A stretch of 64,000 nt of DNA from Tyzzerella sp. (GTDB lineage: Bacteria; Bacillota; Clostridia; Lachnospirales; Anaerotignaceae). A model generated the notes under the pieces. That model saw only the letters and a program-made list of their open reading frames with translations. It did not search any database and was not told the origin of the DNA. The stretch covers positions 372,001-436,000 of the forward strand of contig DXZA01000067.1 of the NCBI GenBank assembly GCA_019415525.1, given 5' to 3'. A program made the translations under genes and the position numbers. Below are positions 17,661 through 24,767 of this stretch, piece by piece; within the stretch, counting starts at the first letter, position 1; each line of letters starts with the position of its first letter.

Positions 17661-17661
17661 T

Positions 17662-17892
17662 ATGAAAATGATTGAAACTACTAACCAAATTGACTTAATA
17701 TCAATGGCTATTGAAAAATGCAAAACTTGCCTTAATAGTGGTTTATACCTCTTTCCAAGAGATTTAAAGTCTAATGATACTGACACAGAGGTATTACTCA
17801 ATATTGCTTTAGACTATTTAGAGGATATAGAGAAAAATTTTAATGCTCTATCTGATACAATAATTAGTACCTTAAAAATTACTAAGAGATAA
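17662..17892 (+). CDS. Hypothetical element protein, 76 aa
   Basis: A 76-residue protein with mostly helical propensity (QIDLISMAIEKCKTCLNSGL; LLNIALDYLEDIEKNFNAL). No signal peptide, membrane segment or known motif. AAAAGGAGAT lies ahead of its ATG in the duplicated leader. It is in the position where satellites carry late or interference genes, but nothing in the sequence shows such a role. Confidence 0.65.
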   Translation: MKMIETTNQIDLISMAIEKCKTCLNSGLYLFPRDLKSNDTDTEVLLNIALDYLEDIEKNFNALSDTIISTLKITKR

Positions 17893-18328
17893 AACCGCTG
17901 ATGAGCTGTTTAAACATAGGAGCAAATAACCACAGGTGGGGGTGACAAATACGGGTAGTGGGTGAACGATTTATTCACCCTCTATAATATTGCATTAGCA
18001 TTAATAATGGTGTAATGTCAAATGCGTGCTTAAAAGCACTTGTGACTTTGTCCGTTTTAAACAGATAAAGTTGGGGTGTCAAATGTGTACCCCATTAAAT
18101 TATAGAAAAATCAAAATTTCAAATTTTATTGGAGCAGTTCTTCTAAGAGAACTCTTACCCCCTCCCTCCCCCTTACCCCTCGGTAATATATACAACTGTG
18201 GTAGCTGGAGAGAGGTGTAACAAATAGCGGTTATAGAGAATAGTATAATAATATTACATATATACACACCCCCCTATATGATAAACCTATTAACCCTAAG
18301 CAATAATAATATATAGGAGATATAGAGA
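17893..18328. other. Non-coding stretch with dyads, 435 bp
   Basis: No convincing gene. It holds further members of the AAAT-loop dyad family: GGTGACAAATACGGG at 17941, GGGTGAA/TTCACCC at 17960-17980, GTGCT/AGCAC near 18026-18039, GGGGT/ACCCC at 18073-18093 and TAAC/GTTA at 18218-18233. A pyrimidine-rich tract lies at 18158-18180. Confidence 0.55.
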
Positions 18329-18649
18329 ATGAAAAGAAGTAAAAGAAAGAAAATAACAAGAGGATTATATAACAATTTATCAGACTTTGGACAGCTTGGA
18401 GCTAATCTTAATTTAATGGAGCTAATAGCAATATATAAAATAAAAGATGAAGAATACAATCAGAACTTTGCTATACCTCTTGATGTTGATATAAAACCAA
18501 AAGAAATAATGGAAATGATTATAAGTAAACTAAAAGATATTTATGGTGATGATGTTAAACTATCAGCCATATTTGCTTTATTTCCTCATAGTAAACAAGT
18601 AATGCCGATTTGCCTATCTGATGAATTTAAAAAAGAAATGGAAAAATAA
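18329..18649 (+). CDS. Hypothetical element protein, 106 aa
   Basis: A 106-residue soluble protein. The first dozen residues are strongly basic (MKRSKRKKITRGLYNN), suggesting nucleic-acid contact. The C-terminal half (PKEIMEMIISKLKDIYGDDV; LSAIFALFPHSKQVMPI) looks like an alpha/beta domain. A GGAGATATAGAG site precedes the ATG. It is the last gene of the element and ends before an inverted repeat. I do not recognise a family. Confidence 0.65.
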   Translation: MKRSKRKKITRGLYNNLSDFGQLGANLNLMELIAIYKIKDEEYNQNFAIPLDVDIKPKEIMEMIISKLKDIYGDDVKLSAIFALFPHSKQVMPICLSDEFKKEMEK

Positions 18650-18668
18650 AATAATCTATAAAAACAAT

Positions 18669-18722
18669 AGCTGTAATATGGCTGAAACCTCAAAAAAACA
18701 AGGTAAATCGCCCATTACAGCT
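18669..18722 (+). terminator. Long-loop inverted repeat after the last element gene
   Basis: AGCTGTAAT(AT)GG pairs with CCCATTACAGCT over a ~30-nt loop, followed by TATTTTATTTAT. It may act as a terminator, but the loop is long. The following 300 bp up to the right att repeat hold no gene that I can see. Confidence 0.5.
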
Positions 18723-18990
18723 TATTTTATTTATATTGATATTTCTTATATGTCGCCTTATGCTTACTATCTATATGCATTATTATGCCCTCTACCACTC
18801 TAAAACCTTATATTTAAAGGGTTTTCAGCTATATAGTTAAAATCTTTAATGCTAAATAATTCATAAGTATTTATACCAAAAATAACAATAAACCATATAA
18901 AATAAGTCTACTTTAGTGCGTTATAGTAGTACAATGTCTAATTATAAAATACACCAATTCCACAGTAGAAAAACATCATTTTAAAGCTGG

Positions 18991-19011
18991 TTGGGGTATT
19001 TATTGGGGTCA
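18991..19011. repeat. Right-end copy of the 21-bp terminal repeat
   Basis: Identical to 10835-10855, in the same orientation, and contains TTGGGGTA and TGGGGTCA. It ends 16 bp before the right att repeat. Candidate integrase arm-binding site. Confidence 0.65.
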
Positions 19012-19026
19012 AAATAGGATTTTGGA

Positions 19027-19091
19027 CAAAAAAATAACTCGTAAACGTTGAATTTACGAGCTTTGCAGTAACGGAGAAGGAGGGATTTGAA
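19027..19091. repeat. Right attachment-site repeat (attR) overlapping tRNA-Ser
   Basis: Matches 10644-10707 as described there. It includes the last 20 bases of the tRNA, the spacer, and on the minus strand a terminator hairpin CTCGTAAAT/TTTACGAG followed by a T run. The terminator now used by tRNA-Ser is therefore probably the one brought by the element. Confidence 0.9.
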
Positions 19092-19159
19092 CCCTCGCGC
19101 CGCGCAAACGACCTATACCCTTAGCAGGGGCACCTCTTCAGCCACTTGAGTACTTCTCC
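19072..19159 (-). tRNA. tRNA-Ser (anticodon GCU)
   Basis: An 88-nt class II tRNA. The acceptor stem is GGAGAAG with CTTCTCC, discriminator G. The anticodon arm reads CCCCTGCTAAGGG, giving GCU for AGC/AGU codons. There is a long variable arm and the T loop GGGTTCAAATCCC. CCA is not encoded. The gene lies 136 bp downstream of serS on the same strand and is the integration target of the element. Confidence 0.97.
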
Positions 19160-19255
19160 ATAAAGTACAGTGCTTACTGCAAGAAATATAATACCACAAT
19201 ATATAACTCTTGTCAAATACTTTTTTTAACTTTTTTAAAAAAATTATAAAAATAT

Positions 19256-19289
19256 AAAAAAGAGTAGTCTTAAAAGACCACTCTTTTTT
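19256..19289 (-). terminator. Terminator of serS
   Basis: On the minus strand GAGTGGTCTT pairs with AAGACTACTC (one G-U) and is followed by a T run. Confidence 0.85.
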
Positions 19290-19295
19290 ATATTT

Positions 19296-20570
19296 TTATT
19301 TTGTAATTCTTTCAAGTCCACCCATATATGGTCTTAAAACTTCTGGAATTATTACACTTCCGTCTGGCTGCTGGAAGTTTTCAAGTATAGCTGCTGTTGT
19401 ACGTCCAACTGCAAGCCCAGAACCATTTAATGTATGAACATACTGTGCTTTATCTTTTACATTATCTTTAAATTTAATATTTGCACGTCTTGCCTGGAAT
19501 GCTTCAAAATCACTACAGCTTGAAATTTCAACATATCTATTATAGCTTGGCATCCATACTTCAATGTCATATGTCATAGCTGAACTAAATCCTAAGTCAC
19601 CGCCACAAAGTCTTACTACTCTATATGGAAGACCTAAAAGCTGTAATATTTCTTCTGCATCATTTGTAAGTTTTTCAAGTTCTGCATATGATTCTTCAGG
19701 TCTTGCAAATTTAACAAGCTCAACTTTATTAAACTGATGCTGACGGATAAGTCCTCTTGTATCTCTACCAGCAGAACCTGCTTCAGCTCTGAAACAAGCT
19801 GTATATGCACAATGTTTGATTGTAAGGTCTGCACCGTTTAAAATCATATCTGAATACATATTTGTTACAGGTACTTCTGCTGTTGGTACAAGGAAGTAAT
19901 CTGTATTAGCAACTTTAAATGCATCTTCTTCGAATTTTGGAAGCTGACCTGTACCTGTCATTGATTTTCTATTTACCATAAATGGAGGAAGTATTTCTGT
20001 ATATCCATGTTTATCAACATGTGTATCAAGCATAAAGTTCATTATGGCACGTTCAAGTCTTGCACCAAGACCTCTATATACAGTAAATCTTGCACCTGTT
20101 ATTTTTGCTGCTGTTGCAGGGTCAAGTATTCCAAGTTCATCGCCTAAATCCCAATGTGGTTTTGGTTCAAAATCAAATTTTGTTGGTTCGCCCCATTTTC
20201 TCATTTCCTGATTTTCTGTATCATCAGCTCCATCTGGAACAAGTGCATTTGGTGTATTTGGTATTGTGTACATAAAAGCTGTAAGAGCTTCATCAACTTC
20301 TGCAACCTGTGCATCAAGTTCTTTTATTTTTGTAGAAAGCTCTTTCATTTCAGCCATAAGAGCTGTTGTATCTTTACCTTCTTTTTTAAGTTTTGGAATT
20401 TCTTTTGAATCTGCATTCTGTTTACTTTTAAGTTCTTCAACCTTACCTATAAGTTCACGTCTTTTTGCATCAAGGTCTTTAAACTGCTCAAGATGATAAT
20501 CTTTATGTCTTTTATCAAGTGCAGCTTTTACAGCATCAAAATTATTTCTTAAATCCTTTACATCTAACAT
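19296..20570 (-). CDS. serS: Seryl-tRNA synthetase
   Basis: Charges tRNA-Ser with serine. It has 424 residues, the normal length. The N-terminal ~110 residues form the coiled-coil arm that grips the long variable arm of tRNA-Ser (KRRELIGKVEELKSKQNA). The class II core follows, with motif 2 in FRAEAGSAGRDTRGLIRQHQF and motif 3 in GLAVGRTTAAILENFQ. ATG follows AGGAGG. A T-box leader lies upstream and a tRNA-Ser gene downstream, so enzyme and substrate are encoded together. Confidence 0.97.
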   Translation of the reverse strand: MLDVKDLRNNFDAVKAALDKRHKDYHLEQFKDLDAKRRELIGKVEELKSKQNADSKEIPKLKKEGKDTTALMAEMKELSTKIKELDAQVAEVDEALTAFMYTIPNTPNALVPDGADDTENQEMRKWGEPTKFDFEPKPHWDLGDELGILDPATAAKITGARFTVYRGLGARLERAIMNFMLDTHVDKHGYTEILPPFMVNRKSMTGTGQLPKFEEDAFKVANTDYFLVPTAEVPVTNMYSDMILNGADLTIKHCAYTACFRAEAGSAGRDTRGLIRQHQFNKVELVKFARPEESYAELEKLTNDAEEILQLLGLPYRVVRLCGGDLGFSSAMTYDIEVWMPSYNRYVEISSCSDFEAFQARRANIKFKDNVKDKAQYVHTLNGSGLAVGRTTAAILENFQQPDGSVIIPEVLRPYMGGLERITK

Positions 20571-20630
20571 TTATGATTCCTCCTAAAATATTTTCATTTA
20601 TTATATAAAAATTTTAAAAAAATAAAAAAA

Positions 20631-20870
20631 TCTCGTCCCTAAAAAAAGGGACGAGATGATATTTTCCCGTGTTGCCACCCAAATTGTTTTATTTATAAAA
20701 ATAAAACCACTCTTAAAAGCTATAAAGGGCTTTACCCTTTCGGTTTAATCGCCGACTGCTGTGAAAGTGGAACATTTCTTTTCCTCACCGGTTCACACCA
20801 ACCACCGGCTCTCTTAAGAGTAATTATGAAACTTAGCTTTCATTAACGCCATTTTATCAATATAATAATG
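20631..20870 (-). promoter_or_regulatory. T-box leader controlling serS
   Basis: On the minus strand: stem I with the conserved AGAGAGCCGGTGG and GTGAACCGGT apical segments, then the T-box proper GGGTGGCAACACGGGA at 20680-20665, then a 10-bp terminator hairpin (TCTCGTCCCT with AGGGACGAGA) and a T run at 20656-20631. Uncharged tRNA pairs with the T-box bulge and prevents termination. The gene downstream implies a serine specifier; I could not fix the codon confidently by eye. Confidence 0.93.
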
Positions 20871-20889
20871 ATTTATTCCTTACTGTCAA
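20866..20889 (-). promoter_or_regulatory. serS promoter
   Basis: Minus-strand TTGACA at 20889-20884 with TTATAT 18 bp downstream, just ahead of the T-box stem I. Confidence 0.7.
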
Positions 20890-20960
20890 AAGTTATTATA
20901 TCACATAAAAAAAATTTTTCAAGTAAAAAATAAATTAAAAAAATATGTATATAAAAAATA

Positions 20961-21069
20961 AAAGGGGTAATAATTATTATTGTACCAAGTTGGAAACCAC
21001 ATTCCAATAAAAGTACCAGCGATATACCCCCTTTATTTATCCGTCCGGTTTTTCCCCCGATTTCCGGAC
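20961..21069. ncRNA. Unassigned structured element
   Basis: Two adjacent folds. The first is nested: AAAGGGGTA (20961) with TACCCC-C-TTT (ends 21033), GTAC 20982 with GTAC 21013, and TTGGAA 20990 with TTCCAA 21002 closing an ACCACA loop. The second is GTCCGG 21043 with CCGGAC 21064 around a 15-nt loop containing CCCCC. It is GC-rich for this genome and sits in a gap between two convincing units. The strand is uncertain: on plus, the palindromic terminator at 21077-21100 would follow it directly. I do not recognise a known RNA family. Confidence 0.45.
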
Positions 21070-21076
21070 AAAAAAA

Positions 21077-21100
21077 TACTGTAATTTTAAAATTACAGTA
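21077..21100. terminator. Palindromic terminator
   Basis: A perfect 24-bp palindrome with arms TACTGTAATTTT, flanked by A and T runs. It ends the parA-parB-DUF4446 transcript and could also end a plus-strand RNA from the structured element. Confidence 0.85.
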
Positions 21101-21112
21101 TTTTTAAATTTA

Positions 21113-21964
21113 TTATTTATTTGATTTATCAATATCCTCATTAAATACATCAAATGCACTAAAATCATGAAATTCATCTATTTCTTGTGTTTTTTCATTT
21201 GATAATGTATTTGTGTTTTCTTCTTTTAATAGTTCAGATTTTTTTTCCTCAACTGCTTCATCTATATTTTCATTTGTTTCCGGCTTATGACCAAATATAG
21301 ACTGGGCAATATCATTTATGTCAAAACCACCTTGTGGTTTTGACATTTCTTCTTTATTTTCTTCTTCTATTTCTTCTTTATATTTTATTTTACTATTAGC
21401 TTTATATTTTTTAACAGGTTTTATTACTTTCATTATCTTTTTAGTTTCATCAGATTTATATGCATTTTCTTTTGCTTTTTCAAGAGCTTGAAGTTCTTCA
21501 TCTGTAAGAACATAAGGGCTTACTCCTCTTTCAACAGGCTTTGCATATGTAAATGTACCGTTTCTACCATGAATACCATTTAATACAACACCATTATCAT
21601 TTGCATCAAGAAGTGCAACTGCATAACAAAGATTTCCACCCATTTCATCAAAAGGATTATATCTTATAACACCTATTTTCTGTGTACAATACTTCATTCC
21701 GTTGTCTATTTCTTGTATCATTGTAAGAATTCGTCCATATGTTTCATTTGATTTTTTTACATTTTCATTATACTCATATAACATAGTTTCAAGATTTTCA
21801 GAATGTTTTTCTTCTCCACCTGTAAATTTTTCATATCTTTTCTTAAGTCTTGAAAGCTTTACTGAAAGTACAATAAAAAAAATTAAAATAACTAAAATTA
21901 TAATAGCCATTGGAAGTATTATATATGCCACATTATTACTGACTATTTCCAAAAACATTTGCAT
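21113..21964 (-). CDS. DUF4446 family membrane-anchored protein
   Basis: A 283-residue protein with one N-terminal membrane helix (residues ~13-38, IILPMAIIILVILIFFIVLS) followed by a coiled-coil-like segment and the conserved DUF4446 core (GVIRYNPFDEMGGNLCYAVA; GRNGTFTYAKPVERG). The C-terminal ~110 residues are charged and low in complexity. DUF4446 genes are usually found next to parB in Clostridia, as here, 17 bp downstream. The function is unknown; a link to chromosome segregation or the membrane is only contextual. Confidence 0.85.
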   Translation of the reverse strand: MQMFLEIVSNNVAYIILPMAIIILVILIFFIVLSVKLSRLKKRYEKFTGGEEKHSENLETMLYEYNENVKKSNETYGRILTMIQEIDNGMKYCTQKIGVIRYNPFDEMGGNLCYAVALLDANDNGVVLNGIHGRNGTFTYAKPVERGVSPYVLTDEELQALEKAKENAYKSDETKKIMKVIKPVKKYKANSKIKYKEEIEEENKEEMSKPQGGFDINDIAQSIFGHKPETNENIDEAVEEKKSELLKEENTNTLSNEKTQEIDEFHDFSAFDVFNEDIDKSNK

Positions 21965-21981
21965 TAATTACTACACCTCAT

Positions 21982-22878
21982 TTATAACTGAATACTTTTT
22001 ATAATTCCAATAAGTCTATCTAAATCATCATCAGAATAGTATTCTATTTCTATTTTTCCTTTGTTTTTATTATTTGAAAGTTTAACCTTTGTACCAAAAA
22101 TACTCTTAAGGTCATTTTCTATATATTTATAATTATCTGTTTTAAATTTTATTTCATCTTTTTGTTTTTTGTCTTTTTTATTATCTATATTCTCTGTAAT
22201 TTTCTTTACAAGATTTTCTGTTTCTCTTACACTAAGTTCTTCTTCTATAATTTTTTCTGCTGTTTCAAACTGAATATTATTATCAGATATTCCAAGCAAA
22301 GCTCTTCCATGACCATTAGAAAGTTTATTTTCAGAAACAAAAACTTGTACTCTTTCATCAAGATTTAAAAGACGCATAACATTTGCAACTACAGAACGAC
22401 TTTTACCAACTTTCTTTGCAGCCTCTTCTTGACTTAATGAAAATTCTTCTATAAGTCTTTTATAGCTTTTTGCTTCTTCCATAGGATTAAGACCTTCTCT
22501 TTGAAGATTTTCAACAAGTGCTGTTTCAAAAGCTTTAAGGTCATCTATATTTTTTACTACTGCCGGAATTTTTTTAATTCCTGCAATTTTTGATGCTCTC
22601 CATCTTCTTTCCCCTGCTATTATTTCATAACCGGAATCTATCTTTTTTAATATTATTGGCTGTATTACACCATGCTCTTTTATAGACTCTGCAAGTTCCT
22701 CAAGGGCATTTTCTTCAAACCTTTTTCTTGGCTGATTTTTATTTGGCTCAATTTTATCAATATCTACTTCAAAAACACCAGTTTCTTGAGTCTTTTCATT
22801 AAGCTCATTAATTTTACTATTCAAAAGTGCCTCAAGTCCAAGACCTTTTGAACCTAATCCTTTTTTCGGTGCTCCCAA
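21982..22878 (-). CDS. parB: Chromosome partitioning protein ParB (Spo0J)
   Basis: Binds parS, loads CTP and spreads as a sliding clamp to organise the origin region. It has 298 residues. The CTP-binding motifs are GERRWRASKIAG and ENLQREGLNPMEEA; the helix-turn-helix is LSQEEAAKKVGKSRSVVANV; a C-terminal dimerisation domain follows a charged linker. The start is TTG at 22878, immediately after the parA stop, with AAGGAG inside the parA end. It forms an operon with parA and the DUF4446 gene. Confidence 0.96.
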   Translation of the reverse strand: MGAPKKGLGSKGLGLEALLNSKINELNEKTQETGVFEVDIDKIEPNKNQPRKRFEENALEELAESIKEHGVIQPIILKKIDSGYEIIAGERRWRASKIAGIKKIPAVVKNIDDLKAFETALVENLQREGLNPMEEAKSYKRLIEEFSLSQEEAAKKVGKSRSVVANVMRLLNLDERVQVFVSENKLSNGHGRALLGISDNNIQFETAEKIIEEELSVRETENLVKKITENIDNKKDKKQKDEIKFKTDNYKYIENDLKSIFGTKVKLSNNKNKGKIEIEYYSDDDLDRLIGIIKSIQL

Positions 22879-23652
22879 TTAAATCCACTCCTTATCTATT
22901 ACTTCCTCTGCAAGAAGTCTGTAACTTTCTGCCCCTTTAGATTTACCATCATAAAGTGTTATTGGAAGTCCATGGCTTGGTGCTTCTCCAAGACGTACAT
23001 TTCTTGGAATAATACTTCTATAAACATTATTTCCAAGACTTCTTTTTACTTCCTCAACAACCTGTAACGAAAGATTTGTTCTTGCATCAAACATTGTAAA
23101 TACTATTCCCTCAATATCAAGAGAAGGATTTAATCTATCTCTTACAAGTCCTATTGTATGTAAAAGCTGTTCAAGACCTTCAAGAGCAAAGTACTCACAT
23201 TGTATAGGAACAAGAACAGTATCAGAAGCAGTAAGAGCATTTATTGTTATTATATTAAGAGAAGGTGGACAATCTATAAGTATAAAATCATAATTATTAC
23301 TTATTTTTTCTATACTTTCTTTTAATATAAATTCTCTTGAGTCTTTTCCTATAAGCTCAATTTCTGCACCTGTTAAACTTATATTTGACGGTATTATATC
23401 AAGACCTTCAACACAAGTTTTCTTAATTGTTTCTGTAACAGTTTTTTCCCCAAGCATTATATTATATATTGTGTCTTCAATATCATTTTTATCAAGTCCA
23501 AGTCCACTTGTTGTATTTCCTTGAGGGTCAGCATCTATTACAAGAACTTTTTTTCCTGCCTCAGCAAGACAAGCAGAAAGATTAATTGATGTTGTGGTTT
23601 TTCCAACGCCACCTTTTTGATTGGCAACTGCAATTATTCTAACTCGTCCCAT
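22879..23652 (-). CDS. parA: Chromosome partitioning ATPase ParA (Soj)
   Basis: A deviant Walker ATPase of 257 residues that binds DNA non-specifically, works with ParB in origin segregation, and regulates DnaA in Bacillus. The deviant P-loop is ANQKGGVGKTTTS at residues ~10-22. The Walker A' DADPQGNTTSG and Walker B FILIDCPPSL are intact. ATG follows AAGGAG. Two parS sites lie upstream of the gene. Confidence 0.97.
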   Translation of the reverse strand: MGRVRIIAVANQKGGVGKTTTSINLSACLAEAGKKVLVIDADPQGNTTSGLGLDKNDIEDTIYNIMLGEKTVTETIKKTCVEGLDIIPSNISLTGAEIELIGKDSREFILKESIEKISNNYDFILIDCPPSLNIITINALTASDTVLVPIQCEYFALEGLEQLLHTIGLVRDRLNPSLDIEGIVFTMFDARTNLSLQVVEEVKRSLGNNVYRSIIPRNVRLGEAPSHGLPITLYDGKSKGAESYRLLAEEVIDKEWI

Positions 23653-23732
23653 TTTAAATTCTCCTTATAAATACTACTACTATCTTTTTTACATATAAAA
23701 TAATATCACAAATTGCTTTTTAAAAAAAGCAT

Positions 23733-23748
23733 TGTTTCACGTGAAACA
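23733..23748. promoter_or_regulatory. parS site 1
   Basis: TGTTTCACGTGAAACA, a perfect copy of the 16-bp Firmicute parS palindrome bound by ParB, in the parA upstream region. Confidence 0.97.
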
Positions 23749-23781
23749 ACTACTTTTTTATGCCAATTTATTTAAAAAAAT

Positions 23782-23818
23782 AAAAAACAGGATATGTGTA
23801 TATATATCCTGTTTTTTT
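23782..23818. terminator. Terminator between the two parS sites
   Basis: AAACAGGATAT pairs with ATATCCTGTTT with flanking A and T runs. It ends the minus-strand dagK transcript before parA. Confidence 0.85.
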
Positions 23819-23822
23819 ATAT

Positions 23823-23838
23823 TGTTTCACGTGAAACA
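23823..23838. promoter_or_regulatory. parS site 2
   Basis: A second perfect TGTTTCACGTGAAACA, 90 bp from the first and just past the end of the lipid-kinase gene. Confidence 0.97.
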
Positions 23839-23845
23839 TATCATT

Positions 23846-24742
23846 TTAAAAATTTCCAAATATTTTTACTTTCTTTTGTAAATTTGTTATTGTTACTGGG
23901 AAATTAGGTCCTGTTTCTCCGTCAACATCTGTTTCACTTTCCTCAAGACCTTCTTTAAGACACTCTATTTTCATATACTTATCTTTAAAGTATATTATAT
24001 TATTGTCATTGATATGTTCCCCTCTAAGTATTTTTACAAAAAGAACTGCTAATTCATGAACTGGTCTTGCTTTTACACCTATAAAATCAAATTCTCCATC
24101 GCTTATTGATGCATCAGGTGAAAGCTTTCCAAAGCTTCCTGCACCAGCACTATTAAGAACAAGAAAGAAATATAAATTCTCTTCTATTGTTTCCTTTGAA
24201 TTTGTTATTCTAAAAGGTATTGGAGTAAAGTTTGCAAGCTGTTCCATACCCTTTAAATAATAAGCTACTGTTCCAAGAGCATTTTTGAAATTTGTATCAA
24301 TAGTATGGGATACATTCATAAATACCCCACCACCACAAACATTTATAAAATATCTGTCATTGGCAAGTCCAACATCTGTATCTCTTGGTTCTGTATCAGT
24401 AATTATACGACAACACTCTTCAACGTTATTTGAAGGTAAATTAAGATATGTTGCAAAGTCATTTGCTGTGCCTGATGGTATTATACCTAATGATGATTTT
24501 ATATCATTTTTCATCATAGCATTTAATACAATATTTACTGTACCATCGCCACCAGAGGCAACAATAACATCATAATCCTTATCCATTTGGCTTATATGAT
24601 TTTCTATATCACCAGGGTTTATACAACGCAATATATGAACATCATATCCGCCTTCCTGAAATATTTTTATACAATTATCAATATTATATTTAAAACTTTT
24701 ATCTCCAGAAAAAGGATTATATATAAGTTTAAGTTTCTTCAT
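23846..24742 (-). CDS. Diacylglycerol/lipid kinase family protein (YegS/DagK-like)
   Basis: A 298-residue soluble kinase. The nucleotide-binding signature is VIVASGGDGTVN near residue 70, then GIIPSGTANDFA. The C-terminal domain contains the conserved ETDVDGETGPNFPVTI. In Firmicutes these enzymes phosphorylate diacylglycerol at the membrane, recycling it from lipoteichoic acid synthesis; some members act on other lipids. ATG at 24742 follows GAGGTGA. It lies between argS and the parS sites. Confidence 0.88.
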   Translation of the reverse strand: MKKLKLIYNPFSGDKSFKYNIDNCIKIFQEGGYDVHILRCINPGDIENHISQMDKDYDVIVASGGDGTVNIVLNAMMKNDIKSSLGIIPSGTANDFATYLNLPSNNVEECCRIITDTEPRDTDVGLANDRYFINVCGGGVFMNVSHTIDTNFKNALGTVAYYLKGMEQLANFTPIPFRITNSKETIEENLYFFLVLNSAGAGSFGKLSPDASISDGEFDFIGVKARPVHELAVLFVKILRGEHINDNNIIYFKDKYMKIECLKEGLEESETDVDGETGPNFPVTITNLQKKVKIFGNF

Positions 24743-24767
24743 AACAAATCACCTCACAGAATATATT

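Larger units (their letters stand above)
10667..19050. mobile_element. Integrated element of ~8.4 kb in tRNA-Ser (phage-satellite/IME-like)
   Basis: Bounded by the 41-bp direct repeats at 10667 and 19051, it contains in order: a toxin/antitoxin pair, a tyrosine integrase and an XRE repressor on the minus strand; then a Cro-like gene, two small genes (one excisionase-like) and a primase-helicase on the plus strand; then an iteron-flanked AT-rich segment and small unknown genes. Integrase, divergent regulators, excisionase and primase-helicase followed by an origin is the plan of phage-inducible chromosomal islands. No capsid, terminase, portal, relaxase or conjugation gene is seen, so mobility would need a helper phage or element. 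A small integrative mobilisable element is the alternative. Confidence 0.85.

Noticed and set aside
18026..18220. Possible 64-aa gene
   Set aside because: No ribosome-binding site, odd proline/cysteine-rich translation, and it runs through the dyads. Probably chance.
20961..21033. Known riboswitch class or SRP RNA
   Set aside because: I could not match the conserved cores of T-box, SAM, ZTP, preQ1, fluoride, guanidine or c-di-GMP aptamers or the SRP tetraloop; left unassigned.
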